From contig JAKLEZ010000016.1 in the NCBI GenBank assembly GCA_022711465.1, positions 88,106 through 152,105 of the forward strand: a stretch of DNA of 64,000 bases. Reading direction: 5' to 3'. The translations under genes and the position numbers were made by a program. Of this stretch, positions 33,516 through 42,792 are shown piece after piece. The notes beneath the pieces were generated by a model that worked only from the letters and a program-made list of their open reading frames with translations, made no database searches and was not told the DNA's origin. How positions within the stretch are numbered: position 1 is the stretch's first letter; each line of letters starts with the position of its first letter. This DNA is from Planctomycetota bacterium (GTDB lineage: Bacteria > Planctomycetota > Phycisphaerae > UBA1845 > PWPN01).

Positions 33516-36398
33516 TCAGTTCGCCACAATGTTCACCAACCGGCCGGGGATACAGATCACCTTGCGGACGGTTTTGCCGGTCAGTTCGCCGGCGATCTTG
33601 CTGTCGGCCAGGGCGGCTCGCTTCATTCGCTCCTCGTCGGCCGTCGGTGGCAGCATGATCCGCGAGCGGACCTTGCCGCAGATCTGGACGACGATTTCGA
33701 CCTCGGTATCGACGCACAAAGCCTCGTCGAACGTCGGCCACGATTCAAACCCCAGCGACCGCTGCCACTTGTCGCCCTTGAGCGTCTGCCACAGCTCCTC
33801 GCACATGTGGGGGGCGATCGGCGAGAGCAGCTTGACCAGCGGCTCGGCCGCCTCGCGCGGGAGGCGATCGCCCTTCAAGGCGTTGTTCAGCTCGATCAAC
33901 GCGGCGATCGCGGTGTTGAAACGCAGGCCTTCCAGGTCGGCGGTGACCTTCTTGATGGTCTTGTGCAGCAGGCGGCGGATGGCGTCCTCCGCCGGAGCGT
34001 CGTCGACCTTGAGCTTGCCGTCCTCGGCCACGAACCGTCGCCAGAGCGAGTGCAGGAACCGGCTCATGCCGATGATGTCCCGCGTGCTCCAGGGTTTGCT
34101 GGCCTCGAGCGGCCCCATGTACATCTCGTAGGTTCGCAAGGTGTCGGTGCCGTACTCGTGGCAGATGTCGTCGGGCGCGACCGCGTTCTTGAGGCTCTTG
34201 CCCATCTTGCCGAGATTGCGGGTAAGGGGTTCGCCCGTGGATTTGCGGATGTACTTGACCTCCTTGCCTTCGACCTTCTCTTCGGCGTCGTTGATGTCAA
34301 CGTAGATTCCCCGCTGGTCCTGGAAGGCGTGGGCCTGGATGTACCCCTGGTTGAACAGCCGGCCGAACGGTTCCGGCGAGCTGACATGGCCGAGGTCGAA
34401 CAGGACCTTGTGCCAGAACCGCGAATAGAGCAAGTGGAGCACGGCGTGCTCGGCCCCGCCGACGTAGAGATCGATGCCGCCGCCGGCGGGCGCGCCCGGT
34501 CGGCTGGCCGGTGCCATCCAGTAGTTCTCCACGACCGGGTCGACCATGGCCCGGTTGTTGTGGTTGTCCTGATAACGCAGGTAGTACCAGCAGGAACCCG
34601 CCCATTGAGGCATGGTATTGAGCTCGCGGCGGAACGTGCGTTCGACGAGGCCGGGCGGCGGTGTCTGGCCGGCTTTGAGCGTCTTGACCGCCCCTTCCGG
34701 GGTGACGTACCCACGGACGTTGACCCAGTCGACGGCCCGGCCCAGCGGCGGGACGGGCAGAGCGTCGGGATCGTCGGAAACCTGCGGGCGGTAGTCCTCG
34801 ATGGCCGGCAGCTCGACCGGCAGCTCGCTCTCGTCGAGCGGGAAGACTTCGCCGGTTTTGACGTCGTGGACGATGGGGAACGGCTCGCCCCAGTAGCGCT
34901 GGCGGCTGAACAGCCAGTCGCGGAGCTTGTAGTTGACCGCGCCTTGGCCGAGCTCGTCGGCCTCCAGCCACTCGACGATTCTTTGCTTGAATTGGGGGGT
35001 GCTCAGCCCGTCGAACGGACCGGAGTTGACCGCCACGCCGTCGCCGGTGAAGCCGCGCCAGTCCTCGCCGGCCGGCGGCTGCACCACCCGGACGATGGGC
35101 AGGTCGAACTTGGTCGCGAACTCGAAGTCGCGGGTATCGTGGGCGGGAACGGCCATGATGGCTCCGGTTCCGTAGCCCATCAGGACATAATCCGCGATCC
35201 AGATCGGGATCCTGTTGCCGTTGACCGGGTTGACCGCGTATCCGCCGGTGAAGACGCCGGTTTTCTCCTTGGTGTCCGCGGTACGGTCGAGGTCGGTCTT
35301 GTGGCGGGCTTCCTGAACGTACTGCTGGACGGCCGCCCGCTGAGCGTCGGAGGTGACCAGATTGACCAGCTCGTGTTCAGGGGCCAGAACCATGTAGGTG
35401 GCCCCGAAGAGAGTGTCCGGCCGAGTGGTGTAGACCCGAATGACCTCTTCGTGGTCGGCGATCTGGAAGTCAACCTCGGCGCCTTCGCTGCGCCCGATCC
35501 AGTTCTGCTGCATGAGCTTGATCGGCTCCGGCCAGTCGACCAGGTCAAGGTCGTTCTCCAGCCGGTCGGCGTAGGCGGTGATTCGCAGCATCCACTGGCG
35601 CAGCGGACGGCGGAAGACCGGGTGGTTGCCGCGTTCGCTGCGTCCGTCGTTGGTCACCTCCTCGTTGGCCAGTACGGTGCCCAGTGCCGGGCACCAGTTG
35701 ACCGGGACCTCGTCGAGGTAGGCCAGCCGGTACTCGTCGAGGACGGCCTGCCGCTCCTGGGGGGTCAGTTCGCCCCACGAGCGCATGCCCGGTTCGGCAC
35801 CGAGGACGGATTCGGCCCCCCGTCCGCTGGGTTCGCAGACCTGGCCGTCATAGCGGACCCGCAAGAGGTCCTGCTCCAGCTTATGGATCAGCTCGGCGAT
35901 CGGGCGGGCCGCGTCGACCGCCGGGTCGTACCAGCTGTTGTAGAGCTGGAGGAAGATCCATTGGGTCCACTTGTAGTAGGTCACGTCGGTAGTTGCGATT
36001 TCGCGTTCCCAGTCGTAGCCAAGCCCGAGCCGCTGCATCTGTGACCGCATGTTGGCGATGTTCCGTTCGGTGGTCTGGCGGGGCGGTACGCCGTGCTCGA
36101 CGGCGTATTGCTCGGCGGGCAGGCCGAAGGCGTCGTAGCCCATGGGATGGAGCACGTTGTAGCCGCGCATCCGCAGGAACCGGGCGTAGATGTCGGTGGC
36201 GATGTAGCCCAAAGGATGCCCGACGTGCAGGCCGACGCCGCTGGGATACGGGAACATGTCCAGCACATAGAACTTGGGCTTGGCGGCGTCAAAACCCGGA
36301 TCGGTCGGGCCGACGGTCCGGAAAGTCTTGTTCTCGAGCCAATATCGCTGCCATTTGGCCTCAATAGCGGCAAAATCGTAACTGCCTGTCGCGCTCAT
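33516..36398 (-). CDS. leuS: Leucyl-tRNA synthetase
   Basis: 960 residues from ATG 36398 with GAGGGG upstream. Class I synthetase motifs: P-Y-P-S-G-V-G-L-H-V-G-H (HIGH equivalent at 58-61) and K-M-G-K-S at about 731-735 in place of K-M-S-K-S, a known tolerated variant. The editing domain lies between, with T-R-P-D-T-L-F-G-A-T and the later D-T-R-D-F-E-F-A threonine/aspartate motif. It charges tRNA-Leu and edits mischarged tRNA. At 960 residues it is longer than the E. coli enzyme (860), mostly from insertions in the N-terminal third and before the KMSKS loop. It is divergent to the deacylase gene. Confidence 0.96.
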   Translation of the reverse strand: MSATGSYDFAAIEAKWQRYWLENKTFRTVGPTDPGFDAAKPKFYVLDMFPYPSGVGLHVGHPLGYIATDIYARFLRMRGYNVLHPMGYDAFGLPAEQYAVEHGVPPRQTTERNIANMRSQMQRLGLGYDWEREIATTDVTYYKWTQWIFLQLYNSWYDPAVDAARPIAELIHKLEQDLLRVRYDGQVCEPSGRGAESVLGAEPGMRSWGELTPQERQAVLDEYRLAYLDEVPVNWCPALGTVLANEEVTNDGRSERGNHPVFRRPLRQWMLRITAYADRLENDLDLVDWPEPIKLMQQNWIGRSEGAEVDFQIADHEEVIRVYTTRPDTLFGATYMVLAPEHELVNLVTSDAQRAAVQQYVQEARHKTDLDRTADTKEKTGVFTGGYAVNPVNGNRIPIWIADYVLMGYGTGAIMAVPAHDTRDFEFATKFDLPIVRVVQPPAGEDWRGFTGDGVAVNSGPFDGLSTPQFKQRIVEWLEADELGQGAVNYKLRDWLFSRQRYWGEPFPIVHDVKTGEVFPLDESELPVELPAIEDYRPQVSDDPDALPVPPLGRAVDWVNVRGYVTPEGAVKTLKAGQTPPPGLVERTFRRELNTMPQWAGSCWYYLRYQDNHNNRAMVDPVVENYWMAPASRPGAPAGGGIDLYVGGAEHAVLHLLYSRFWHKVLFDLGHVSSPEPFGRLFNQGYIQAHAFQDQRGIYVDINDAEEKVEGKEVKYIRKSTGEPLTRNLGKMGKSLKNAVAPDDICHEYGTDTLRTYEMYMGPLEASKPWSTRDIIGMSRFLHSLWRRFVAEDGKLKVDDAPAEDAIRRLLHKTIKKVTADLEGLRFNTAIAALIELNNALKGDRLPREAAEPLVKLLSPIAPHMCEELWQTLKGDKWQRSLGFESWPTFDEALCVDTEVEIVVQICGKVRSRIMLPPTADEERMKRAALADSKIAGELTGKTVRKVICIPGRLVNIVAN

Positions 36399-36599
36399 CG
36401 GACCCCTCTTTCTTGAGAGTGTCGAGCCAACGGTTGAAATCGCCGGTCTATCGCCGGCCGGGTTGTGGCCCATGATAACGAGCCGCGTGAGTTGGGGCAA
36501 AAACGGACCCCGATCCAGGACCTGCGGGTCCGGTGTGCCCGCCAACGGCGGCTCGCGTGCCCCGGTGGTGCGGGTGCGGGCCACGCGATCCTGGATACA

Positions 36600-37076
36600 A
36601 TGGTGGTCATGTCCGACACCAACGCGGTCAAGTGGCTTCGTGCCCAGGGCATCCCGTTCGAGGTGCTCGAGTACACATTCACTGAGGTGGGCGCGGATCT
36701 GGCCGCCGAGGCGGTGGGGCGGCCGCTGGAAATGGTCTGCAAGACGCTGATCGTACAGGCCGCCAACCGGCACTTCTGGGTCGCCATCGTGCCGGGCGAC
36801 CAGCGGTTTGACACCCGGCTAATGGCGGCGGCCATCGGCGAGAAGGAGGCCCGGCTGGCCGATCACGACGAGGCCGAGAAGATCACCGGCTATCAGGTCG
36901 GGGGCATCTCCCCGTTCGCGATGCGCCGCAAGCTGCCGGTGGTCATTGAGGAAACCCTGCTGGCCCTGGACCGAATGATCGTCAACGGCGGGCGGCGCGG
37001 CGTGATGGTCGAAATGGCTACCGAGGATGTGGTGCGGCTTCTCGAAGCGTCACCTGCCGGGATCTGCAGCGGGTGA
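36600..37076 (+). CDS. ybaK: YbaK/EbsC-type Cys-tRNA(Pro) deacylase
   Basis: 158 residues from ATG 36600; ATG 36609 is an alternative. The family pattern is clear: A-V-K-W-L-R-A-Q-G-I-P-F-E-V-L-E-Y, E-M-V-C-K-T-L-I-V with the conserved K-T, G-G-I-S-P-F-A-M-R-R-K-L-P-V and a final N-G-G-R-R-G. Such enzymes hydrolyse Cys-tRNA-Pro produced by prolyl-tRNA synthetase. The gene is divergent from leuS, consistent with a translation-quality grouping. No strong ribosome site is seen. Confidence 0.9.
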   Translation: MVVMSDTNAVKWLRAQGIPFEVLEYTFTEVGADLAAEAVGRPLEMVCKTLIVQAANRHFWVAIVPGDQRFDTRLMAAAIGEKEARLADHDEAEKITGYQVGGISPFAMRRKLPVVIEETLLALDRMIVNGGRRGVMVEMATEDVVRLLEASPAGICSG

Positions 37077-37092
37077 CGGAAAGACAGGCGGC

Positions 37093-37347
37093 GTGATCGC
37101 CTCGCCCGCCTGGCACGTCGTGGCCCTGGAGATGGGCCACCTGGACGTGCTCGACGCCTCGAGGCCCGGCTGCGGGCTGATCTGCTCGGTCTGCGTCGAG
37201 GGGCCGGATCCGGCGGCATCGCGAAAGCTGGTCGCCGGGCTGCTGACCGCGTTCTTCCGAGCCGGCCTGCAGGGCGATGTCACGGCGTACGAATACCTGA
37301 GCGACACCCTCGCCGCTCCAGCACCGATCACGGTTGAGTCTCGATAG
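37093..37347 (+). CDS. Small hypothetical protein
   Basis: 84 residues from GTG 37093, 16 bases after the deacylase stop. Third-codon positions are strongly G/C in this frame over its whole length, unlike the other frames, which supports a real gene. It reads as alternating strand and helix (H-V-V-A-L-E-M-G-H-L-D-V-L-D, then L-V-A-G-L-L-T-A-F-F-R-A-G-L). No family recognised and no strong Shine-Dalgarno. Confidence 0.5.
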   Translation: MIASPAWHVVALEMGHLDVLDASRPGCGLICSVCVEGPDPAASRKLVAGLLTAFFRAGLQGDVTAYEYLSDTLAAPAPITVESR

Positions 37348-37412
37348 CACGACTTCATCGCTCGGGGATTGACCCTCTTCATACCTCCTCGGTCATGACG
37401 GTCCGGGACCAT

Positions 37413-37441
37413 TTGGCGCCGACTGGATAAGGCGGTAAGAT
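37413..37441 (+). promoter_or_regulatory. Possible promoter of the acetylation operon
   Basis: TTGGCG at 37413-37418 and TAAGAT at 37436-37441 with a 17-base spacer, starting transcription about 35 bases before the ATG at 37485. Confidence 0.45.
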
Positions 37442-37484
37442 CCACTAACGTCTTCGATCGAGAATTGCGCGAGGGAGCCTGGGC

Positions 37485-38528
37485 ATGAAGGGTGCGGTGT
37501 CGAAACGTCCTTGGATGCTGTTGTGCGTTCTCGCTCTGGGCCCCGCGACGCTGGCCGAGGAGGGCAAGGACGATCCGCGTGCCGTCGTTTTGGCCAGGGA
37601 AGTCCACGACAAGGGCCGGATTGTTTACGGGGCACGGAGTCCGCAGGGCGACTGGGACCTGTTCGTCATGCGGCCGGACGGCTCCGAGGTGCGCAACCTG
37701 ACCAATACCCCGGAGTTCAACGAGGCTGCCCCGCGATTCAGCCCGGACGGAAAGAAGCTGCTCTACCGCCGCCTGCCCAAGAAGACCACCATCGACCACG
37801 ACAACTGGGGTTTCCAGGGCGGGCTGGTGATCGCGGAGGCCGACGGCTCCAAGCCGGAGGTGATCGGCGCGGACGGGGATTTCCCTTGGGCCTCGTGGTC
37901 GCCGGATGGCAAGCAGGTGGCCTGTCTGACCCTCAAGGGCATCCAGATCGTCGACATCGCCACACACAAGGTCGTGCGTCAGATGCCGCGCAAGGGCGTT
38001 TACCAGCAGATCTTCTGGTCGCCGGACGGCAAATGGTTCTGCGGCGTGGCCAACCATCAGAGCGAGCAGTGGACCGTGGTGCGGATGAACATCGAAAAGG
38101 GGGACGTCAACCCGGTCAACAAGTTCCAGAACTGCACGCCCGACTGGTTCCCGGATTCGAAGCGGATCATCTTCTCGCACCGGCCGGGCAATCAGGGCGG
38201 CTACGGGTGGACGCAGCTGTGGATGGCAGACGGTGACGGCAGTAACCGCGGCCTGGTCTTCGGCGAGGACGGGCGGCACATTTACGGCGGGGCGGTCTCG
38301 CCGGACAGCACGTACGTGCTGTTCACGCTCGGGGCCGAGGACGGCTCGGGGCCGGAGAAAAACGGCGCCCCGATCGGTCTCATGCGCCTGGCCGATGCTC
38401 CCACGATCCGCGGCGAGAGCAAAGCCCTTCGCAAGATCCATCCGAACACCAAGGACGGCCCGGTGCTGATCCTGCCGATCGGCTGGGAGCCGTATTGGGT
38501 CAACGCGGACGCGGGGGCGACCAAGTGA
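37485..38528 (+). CDS. Exported TolB-like beta-propeller protein
   Basis: 347 residues; GGGAG precedes the ATG. A signal peptide (hydrophobic to about residue 22, A-T-L-A-E) is followed by PD40/WD40-like blades, seen as F-S-P-D-G-K-K-L-L-Y, W-S-P-D-G-K-Q-V-A, W-S-P-D-G-K-W-F, F-P-D-S-K-R-I-I-F and S-P-D-S-T-Y-V-L-F. Five or six blades are likely. Comparable propellers act as protein-binding platforms in the periplasm. It overlaps the next gene by 4 bases (GTGA) and so belongs with the O-acyltransferase operon. Confidence 0.85.
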   Translation: MKGAVSKRPWMLLCVLALGPATLAEEGKDDPRAVVLAREVHDKGRIVYGARSPQGDWDLFVMRPDGSEVRNLTNTPEFNEAAPRFSPDGKKLLYRRLPKKTTIDHDNWGFQGGLVIAEADGSKPEVIGADGDFPWASWSPDGKQVACLTLKGIQIVDIATHKVVRQMPRKGVYQQIFWSPDGKWFCGVANHQSEQWTVVRMNIEKGDVNPVNKFQNCTPDWFPDSKRIIFSHRPGNQGGYGWTQLWMADGDGSNRGLVFGEDGRHIYGGAVSPDSTYVLFTLGAEDGSGPEKNGAPIGLMRLADAPTIRGESKALRKIHPNTKDGPVLILPIGWEPYWVNADAGATK

Positions 38529-39019
38529 ATCACCATCCGGTACAACCTCAGATCACCCGGCGGGCGGCATACCTGGTGATGGGCCTGGTCGCGCTGGCCT
38601 GCTGTGCCTCATGCGGGCAGAAAACGGACAAGGGGGGCGATCCCAATGTCACCACCAGGGGCAGCCTCGAGGTCAGCGCACAACTGGTCGAGATCCGCGG
38701 TGAGTTCCCGCCCAACAACCTCTACGACTACGTCTACGTGCTGAAGTACAAGATCCTCGAGACCCATCGCGGCAAGGCCGAGGGTGAGACCCTCCTGGTC
38801 GCCCAGTACAATCCGCTCAAGCCGCGGTCTGAAGCGGCCGACCCGAAGGCCAAGGACATCGGCGGCACGCTCAAGCGATTCAAGGCCGGCGAAGTACACC
38901 GCCTGGCCCTCGAAGTGCCGCTGGACGACTACTACATGGGGCCGATGATCAACAAGTACCACGAAGAGTCAACCGGGCCGATCTACTGGGCGGTGTGGAC
39001 CAATCGGGTGGTCAGGTAG
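38525..39019 (+). CDS. Small putative lipoprotein of the acetylation operon
   Basis: 164 residues from GTG 38525, overlapping the previous stop. A hydrophobic stretch (Y-L-V-M-G-L-V-A-L-A) leads into C-C-A-S-C-G, where one Cys is probably lipidated, though the lipobox is not canonical. The mature part is a small beta-rich domain (V-S-A-Q-L-V-E-I-R-G-E, Y-V-L-K-Y-K-I-L-E-T-H-R-G). No family recognised. The stop is 6 bases before the MBOAT gene, so translation is coupled. Confidence 0.75.
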   Translation: MNHHPVQPQITRRAAYLVMGLVALACCASCGQKTDKGGDPNVTTRGSLEVSAQLVEIRGEFPPNNLYDYVYVLKYKILETHRGKAEGETLLVAQYNPLKPRSEAADPKAKDIGGTLKRFKAGEVHRLALEVPLDDYYMGPMINKYHEESTGPIYWAVWTNRVVR

Positions 39020-39025
39020 GATGCG

Positions 39026-40426
39026 ATGGTCTTCACCTCGCATGTGTTCATCTTCTACTTCCTGCCCCTCGTCCTGCTGATCTACTACGCGTTGCCGTTC
39101 CAGCGAAATCTGCTCCTGCTCGCGGCCAGCTACGTATTCTATGGGTGGTGGGACCCGCGGTTCGTGCTGCTCATGCTCTTCGCGACGGTGGTCAACTACA
39201 TCTGCGGGCGGGCGATCGCGGCCGCGGGTCCGGATCGGCCCAAGGCCACCGTCGCCCTGGTGATCTCCGTGGCCGCGAGTCTCGGCCTGCTGGGCTTCTT
39301 CAAGTACTTCACCTTCGCCGAGGAGAACCTGAACCGGCTGCTGACGACGTTCGGAGCCGGCTCGATACCCGTCTGGCGGATCGCCCTCCCGATCGGCATC
39401 TCCTTCTACATCTTCCACAACATCAGCTACACGGTGGACGTCTACCGGGGCGTGGCCCCCCCGGTCCGGTCGTTCCGCGACTTCGCCTGCTTCATCGCCT
39501 TGTTCCCGCAGCTCGTGGCCGGTCCGATCCTGCGCTACAACGTCATCGCCGGCCAGCTCGTGCAGCGCGCCCATACGCTCGACAAGTTCTCGGCCGGCAC
39601 CGCCCTGTTCATCCTCGGATTCGCCAAGAAGGTCCTGCTGGCCAACGCCATCGCCCCGATGGCCGACGCCGCCTTCGCCGCCGAATCGCCCGGGGTGGTC
39701 GATGCCTGGCTCGGCGTCATCGCCTACGCGATGCAGATCTACTTCGACTTCTCCGGCTACTCGGACATGGCCATCGGCTTGGGCCGGATGATCGGCTTCG
39801 AGTTCCCCCGCAACTTCGATGCACCCTATCGCTCGGAGAGCATCACCGAGTTCTGGCGCCGCTGGCATATCTCGCTCTCGACCTTCCTGCGCGACTACCT
39901 CTACATCCCCCTGGGCGGCAATCGGGTGAGTGCCCGGCGCAACTACTTCAACCTGACGGTGGTTATGCTCCTGGGCGGGCTGTGGCACGGGGCGAACTGG
40001 ACGTTCGTTGCCTGGGGCGCGTTCCACGGCGGATTCCTGGCCTTCGAACGCATGCTCGGCAAGAAGAGCGCCTACGCGGCCTTCCCGCGGCCGCTGCGCG
40101 TCGGCCTGACCTTCGTGCTGGTGCTCATCTCCTGGGTGCTGTTCCGGTCCGACACGCTCGCCGATGCCCTACGGTACCTGGGGGCCATGTTCGGGACCGG
40201 CGGCTTCGCCGGGCGATCGATCCTGCTGGCCGGCGAGCTGTACAACCCCGGCCGGCTCCTGGAAATCGCCCTGTGTGCCGCTCTCGCCTTCGGGCCGATC
40301 CAGGCGATGGACTGGGTGAACAAGCTGACCTGGCTTCGGGCGGCCGGCTTGATCGCGTTGTTCGCCGTGGGCCTGGCCACCATGTTCAGCCAGGCGTTCA
40401 ACCCCTTCTTGTACTTCCAGTTCTAG
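39026..40426 (+). CDS. MBOAT O-acyltransferase, AlgI-like
   Basis: 466 residues, mostly membrane spanning (about ten segments). The AlgI family is shown by V-F-I-F-Y-F-L-P-L-V-L at the N-terminus, I-G-I-S-F-Y-I-F-H-N-I-S-Y, the Y-F-D-F-S-G-Y-S-D-M-A-I-G-L motif and the catalytic-type His321 in G-G-L-W-H-G-A-N-W-T-F-V-A-W-G. Such proteins move an acyl group, usually acetyl, from the cytoplasm to a periplasmic transferase that modifies exopolysaccharide. The next gene is that partner. Confidence 0.95.
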   Translation: MVFTSHVFIFYFLPLVLLIYYALPFQRNLLLLAASYVFYGWWDPRFVLLMLFATVVNYICGRAIAAAGPDRPKATVALVISVAASLGLLGFFKYFTFAEENLNRLLTTFGAGSIPVWRIALPIGISFYIFHNISYTVDVYRGVAPPVRSFRDFACFIALFPQLVAGPILRYNVIAGQLVQRAHTLDKFSAGTALFILGFAKKVLLANAIAPMADAAFAAESPGVVDAWLGVIAYAMQIYFDFSGYSDMAIGLGRMIGFEFPRNFDAPYRSESITEFWRRWHISLSTFLRDYLYIPLGGNRVSARRNYFNLTVVMLLGGLWHGANWTFVAWGAFHGGFLAFERMLGKKSAYAAFPRPLRVGLTFVLVLISWVLFRSDTLADALRYLGAMFGTGGFAGRSILLAGELYNPGRLLEIALCAALAFGPIQAMDWVNKLTWLRAAGLIALFAVGLATMFSQAFNPFLYFQF

Positions 40427-40439
40427 GAGCGCAGGCGAC

Positions 40440-41597
40440 GTGACATCCGGACGCGGACAACACTACCTGATGGTGCTCGGGTTCCTGGCCATCATCGCCT
40501 TCGTGGGGCCGTTCCAGGCGATCAGCGAGCTGCGCGACGGCGAGACGCCGCAGGTCCTGGATCTGTTCCGCCAGTGGCCGACCGAGAAAACCCTGAAAGC
40601 GTTCGAGAACGACCTCAAGGATCAGACCCTCGTCGCCCAGGCACTGCGCCCACGGACCCAGTACCTGCGATACCGGGCGTTCGGCGACGTCGGCGAGCAG
40701 GCTCTGGTCGGCCGGAATGGCTGGTGGTTCTACCGGCTGGATGCCCGATACCTGACCGAGCGCTGCCCCGACGATGCCACCGTCCGCACCGGGCGCGGAC
40801 CGGCCGTCAAGGCAATCGCATCGTTCCGCGATCAGTTGGCCCAGCGAGGAATTCACCTGCTGGTCGTGCCCATTCCCGGCAAGCCCTCCGTCTACCCGGA
40901 TCGACTCACCCGGCGAGCGCAACCCGCCGACAGTCGCGTTCATGAACCCACCCGCAGGCTGCTGGCCGATCTGGCCGCCGCCAGTGTCGAAACGATGGAT
41001 CTCTTCCCGGTCTTCGCCGAGGTAAGATCGAACCCCCCGTCGACGACAGACGCGGAAACCTGGTATCTGCAGCGTGACACGCACTGGACGGCCGCCGGCG
41101 CTCGTCTGGCGGCCGGAGCCGTGGCTCGCAGGATCCGCACACTCGGCTGGGCGCCGGACAAGTCAGTCGACTACGCCGTGCAGCCGGTCACCGTCCAGCG
41201 GCCGGGCGACGTTCTGCACATGTTGAAATGCCCCCCGATCGAGGCCCTCTTCGAGCCGGAGGCGGTGTGCTGCCAGCAGGTGATCCAACCGGACGGCCAG
41301 CCCTATCGCGACGACCCGGCGTCGAGTGTTCTTGTCCTGGGCGACAGCTTTCTGCGCATCTACCAGCGCGACGAGCCCGGCTCGGCCGGCTTCATTGCCC
41401 ACCTGGCCCGTGAACTTGGCCGGCCGGTCACCTCCATCGTCAGCGACGGCGGGGCCTCGACCCTCGTTCGCCAGGAACTGGCCCGCAAGCCGGCCATGCT
41501 GACCGGCAAGCGCCTGGTCGTCTGGGAGTTCGTCGAACGCGACGTCCGCTTCGGCATGGAGGGCTGGCAGGAAGTGACTATCTCGGCGGCCGAGTGA
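40440..41597 (+). CDS. AlgJ/AlgX-like polysaccharide O-acetyltransferase
   Basis: 385 residues from GTG 40440 with GGAG 10 bases upstream. One N-terminal membrane anchor (about 9-28) precedes an SGNH-like domain. The catalytic set is visible: Asp213 and His215 in R-D-T-H-W-T-A-A-G and Ser303 in L-G-D-S-F. In AlgJ/AlgX these residues transfer acetyl to alginate. Together with the MBOAT gene it should O-acetylate an exported polysaccharide; no polymer biosynthesis genes are in the window, so the substrate is unknown. Confidence 0.9.
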   Translation: MTSGRGQHYLMVLGFLAIIAFVGPFQAISELRDGETPQVLDLFRQWPTEKTLKAFENDLKDQTLVAQALRPRTQYLRYRAFGDVGEQALVGRNGWWFYRLDARYLTERCPDDATVRTGRGPAVKAIASFRDQLAQRGIHLLVVPIPGKPSVYPDRLTRRAQPADSRVHEPTRRLLADLAAASVETMDLFPVFAEVRSNPPSTTDAETWYLQRDTHWTAAGARLAAGAVARRIRTLGWAPDKSVDYAVQPVTVQRPGDVLHMLKCPPIEALFEPEAVCCQQVIQPDGQPYRDDPASSVLVLGDSFLRIYQRDEPGSAGFIAHLARELGRPVTSIVSDGGASTLVRQELARKPAMLTGKRLVVWEFVERDVRFGMEGWQEVTISAAE

Positions 41598-41655
41598 GAC
41601 AAGCGTGCCCCTCTGCCGATGAAGATGGCCTTCAGAATCACGTCGCCGCCCGCGT

Positions 41656-42552
41656 TCACTTGGCGCAATTCGGGTCCGGCGACCGGTTCGCTCCGCTCCA
41701 GCATCGTTGGAGAATGCCAAAGTCACTCTGGTCCACGTCGCCGTCGCCGTCGAAATCGGTTTGCCGGCACTCGGGGCCGCCACCGTGAGGCATGGCCGGG
41801 CCGGAGGCGCATACGCTGAATCTCTCGAAGTCCTGCCGGTCGACATCACCATCGGCGTCTGCATCGGCTGCCACAACGACGATCGCCTCGACTCGCAGTG
41901 CCGGTGCTTCTTCGGGAGTGCCTTCAGGTGTGCCCATTGCAGCCCAGGGGCCGCTGCGGCTCTGCTTGACGGCCAGGTTGCTCGGGGCGGTGACGACTTC
42001 GGAGGAAAGGTGCCAGCCGCCGTATGTCTGCCACGGCCACGCTGAAGCGTCGGGTAGTATCGCAAACCAATAGATGCCGCCCGCGGTCAGGCTCGGCCGG
42101 CTGGCCGAGGTGAAGGTGATCACCGTCGGGCCGTAGGGGCTGCCGAAGCTGAATTGCTCCAGGATCGAGTTACTGGGCGCGTCTTCGTCGCCCTCGATCA
42201 ACATGGCGATCATGGATCCCGTATACCCGTCGGTGTATGGCCAGGCCGACGTGGCTACGACCGCTCTGGTGAACTGCTGGTCGACGCCTGACTGGAACCG
42301 CATGGCGACAGCCTGGTAGCCGAAGGCCGGACGATCCACAATCAAGTAGGTATGCGTCACGTCGAACGCGCTACCCTGTCCGAACGTGTCCAGGATGCCC
42401 TGTGCGTGGCTGGAGGTCCCTCCGAGGGCTGACACCACCGCAACTGCGAGCATGGACAACCTGGAGACCAACTGTGCCGCGCCGCGTCTGTTCTGCTTCG
42501 CCGAAGATCTGTCTCCGCTGCACCGAGTTGTGGAGAATGACGGTGACATCAT
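41656..42552 (-). CDS. Secreted protein with C-terminal dockerin-like domain
   Basis: 298 residues; AAGGAG stands 6 bases before ATGATG. After a long n-region and signal sequence (S-M-L-A-V-A-V-V-S-A-L-G-G, cleavage near H-A-Q), residues 55-215 form a beta-sandwich like choice-of-anchor domains (A-V-A-M-R-F-Q-S, T-A-G-G-I-Y-W-F-A-I-L). The C-terminus holds two calcium-binding loops, D-A-D-G-D-V-D-R-Q-D-F and D-F-D-G-D-G-D-V-D-Q-S-D-F, the dockerin type I pattern. Planctomycete dockerins occur without classical cellulosomes, and their partner is not known. A TACAAT at 42651-42646 may be its -10. Confidence 0.75.
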   Translation of the reverse strand: MMSPSFSTTRCSGDRSSAKQNRRGAAQLVSRLSMLAVAVVSALGGTSSHAQGILDTFGQGSAFDVTHTYLIVDRPAFGYQAVAMRFQSGVDQQFTRAVVATSAWPYTDGYTGSMIAMLIEGDEDAPSNSILEQFSFGSPYGPTVITFTSASRPSLTAGGIYWFAILPDASAWPWQTYGGWHLSSEVVTAPSNLAVKQSRSGPWAAMGTPEGTPEEAPALRVEAIVVVAADADADGDVDRQDFERFSVCASGPAMPHGGGPECRQTDFDGDGDVDQSDFGILQRCWSGANRSPDPNCAK

Positions 42553-42792
42553 CGCCCACTCCTTCTGTCCCGAGGACGTGCGGAACGAGGGACCTCAATG
42601 TCCCGGAGCACACCGCCTGGTCGTACCGCCCAGCCCTATGCAACTATTGTAGAGCGCCCACGGTCACGCTGAATTGAAAACAGGGTGCATGGAAGCGAAA
42701 CCAACATGCCCTCTCCCGGTCGCCGCGGCGACGGGTGCGAGGGCATGTAACAAGCGACGCTATCAGGACTTCCGGCGGAAGGCGTGCTCGCC

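Noticed and set aside
33465..36044. 859-residue plus-strand open frame opposite leuS
   Set aside because: It is the antisense shadow of a certain gene in high-GC DNA; composition is Val/Asp/Gly-rich without any domain.
36399..36773. N-terminal extension of leucyl-tRNA synthetase
   Set aside because: The extra residues do not resemble any LeuRS; the ATG at 36398 has a ribosome site and a normal N-terminus.
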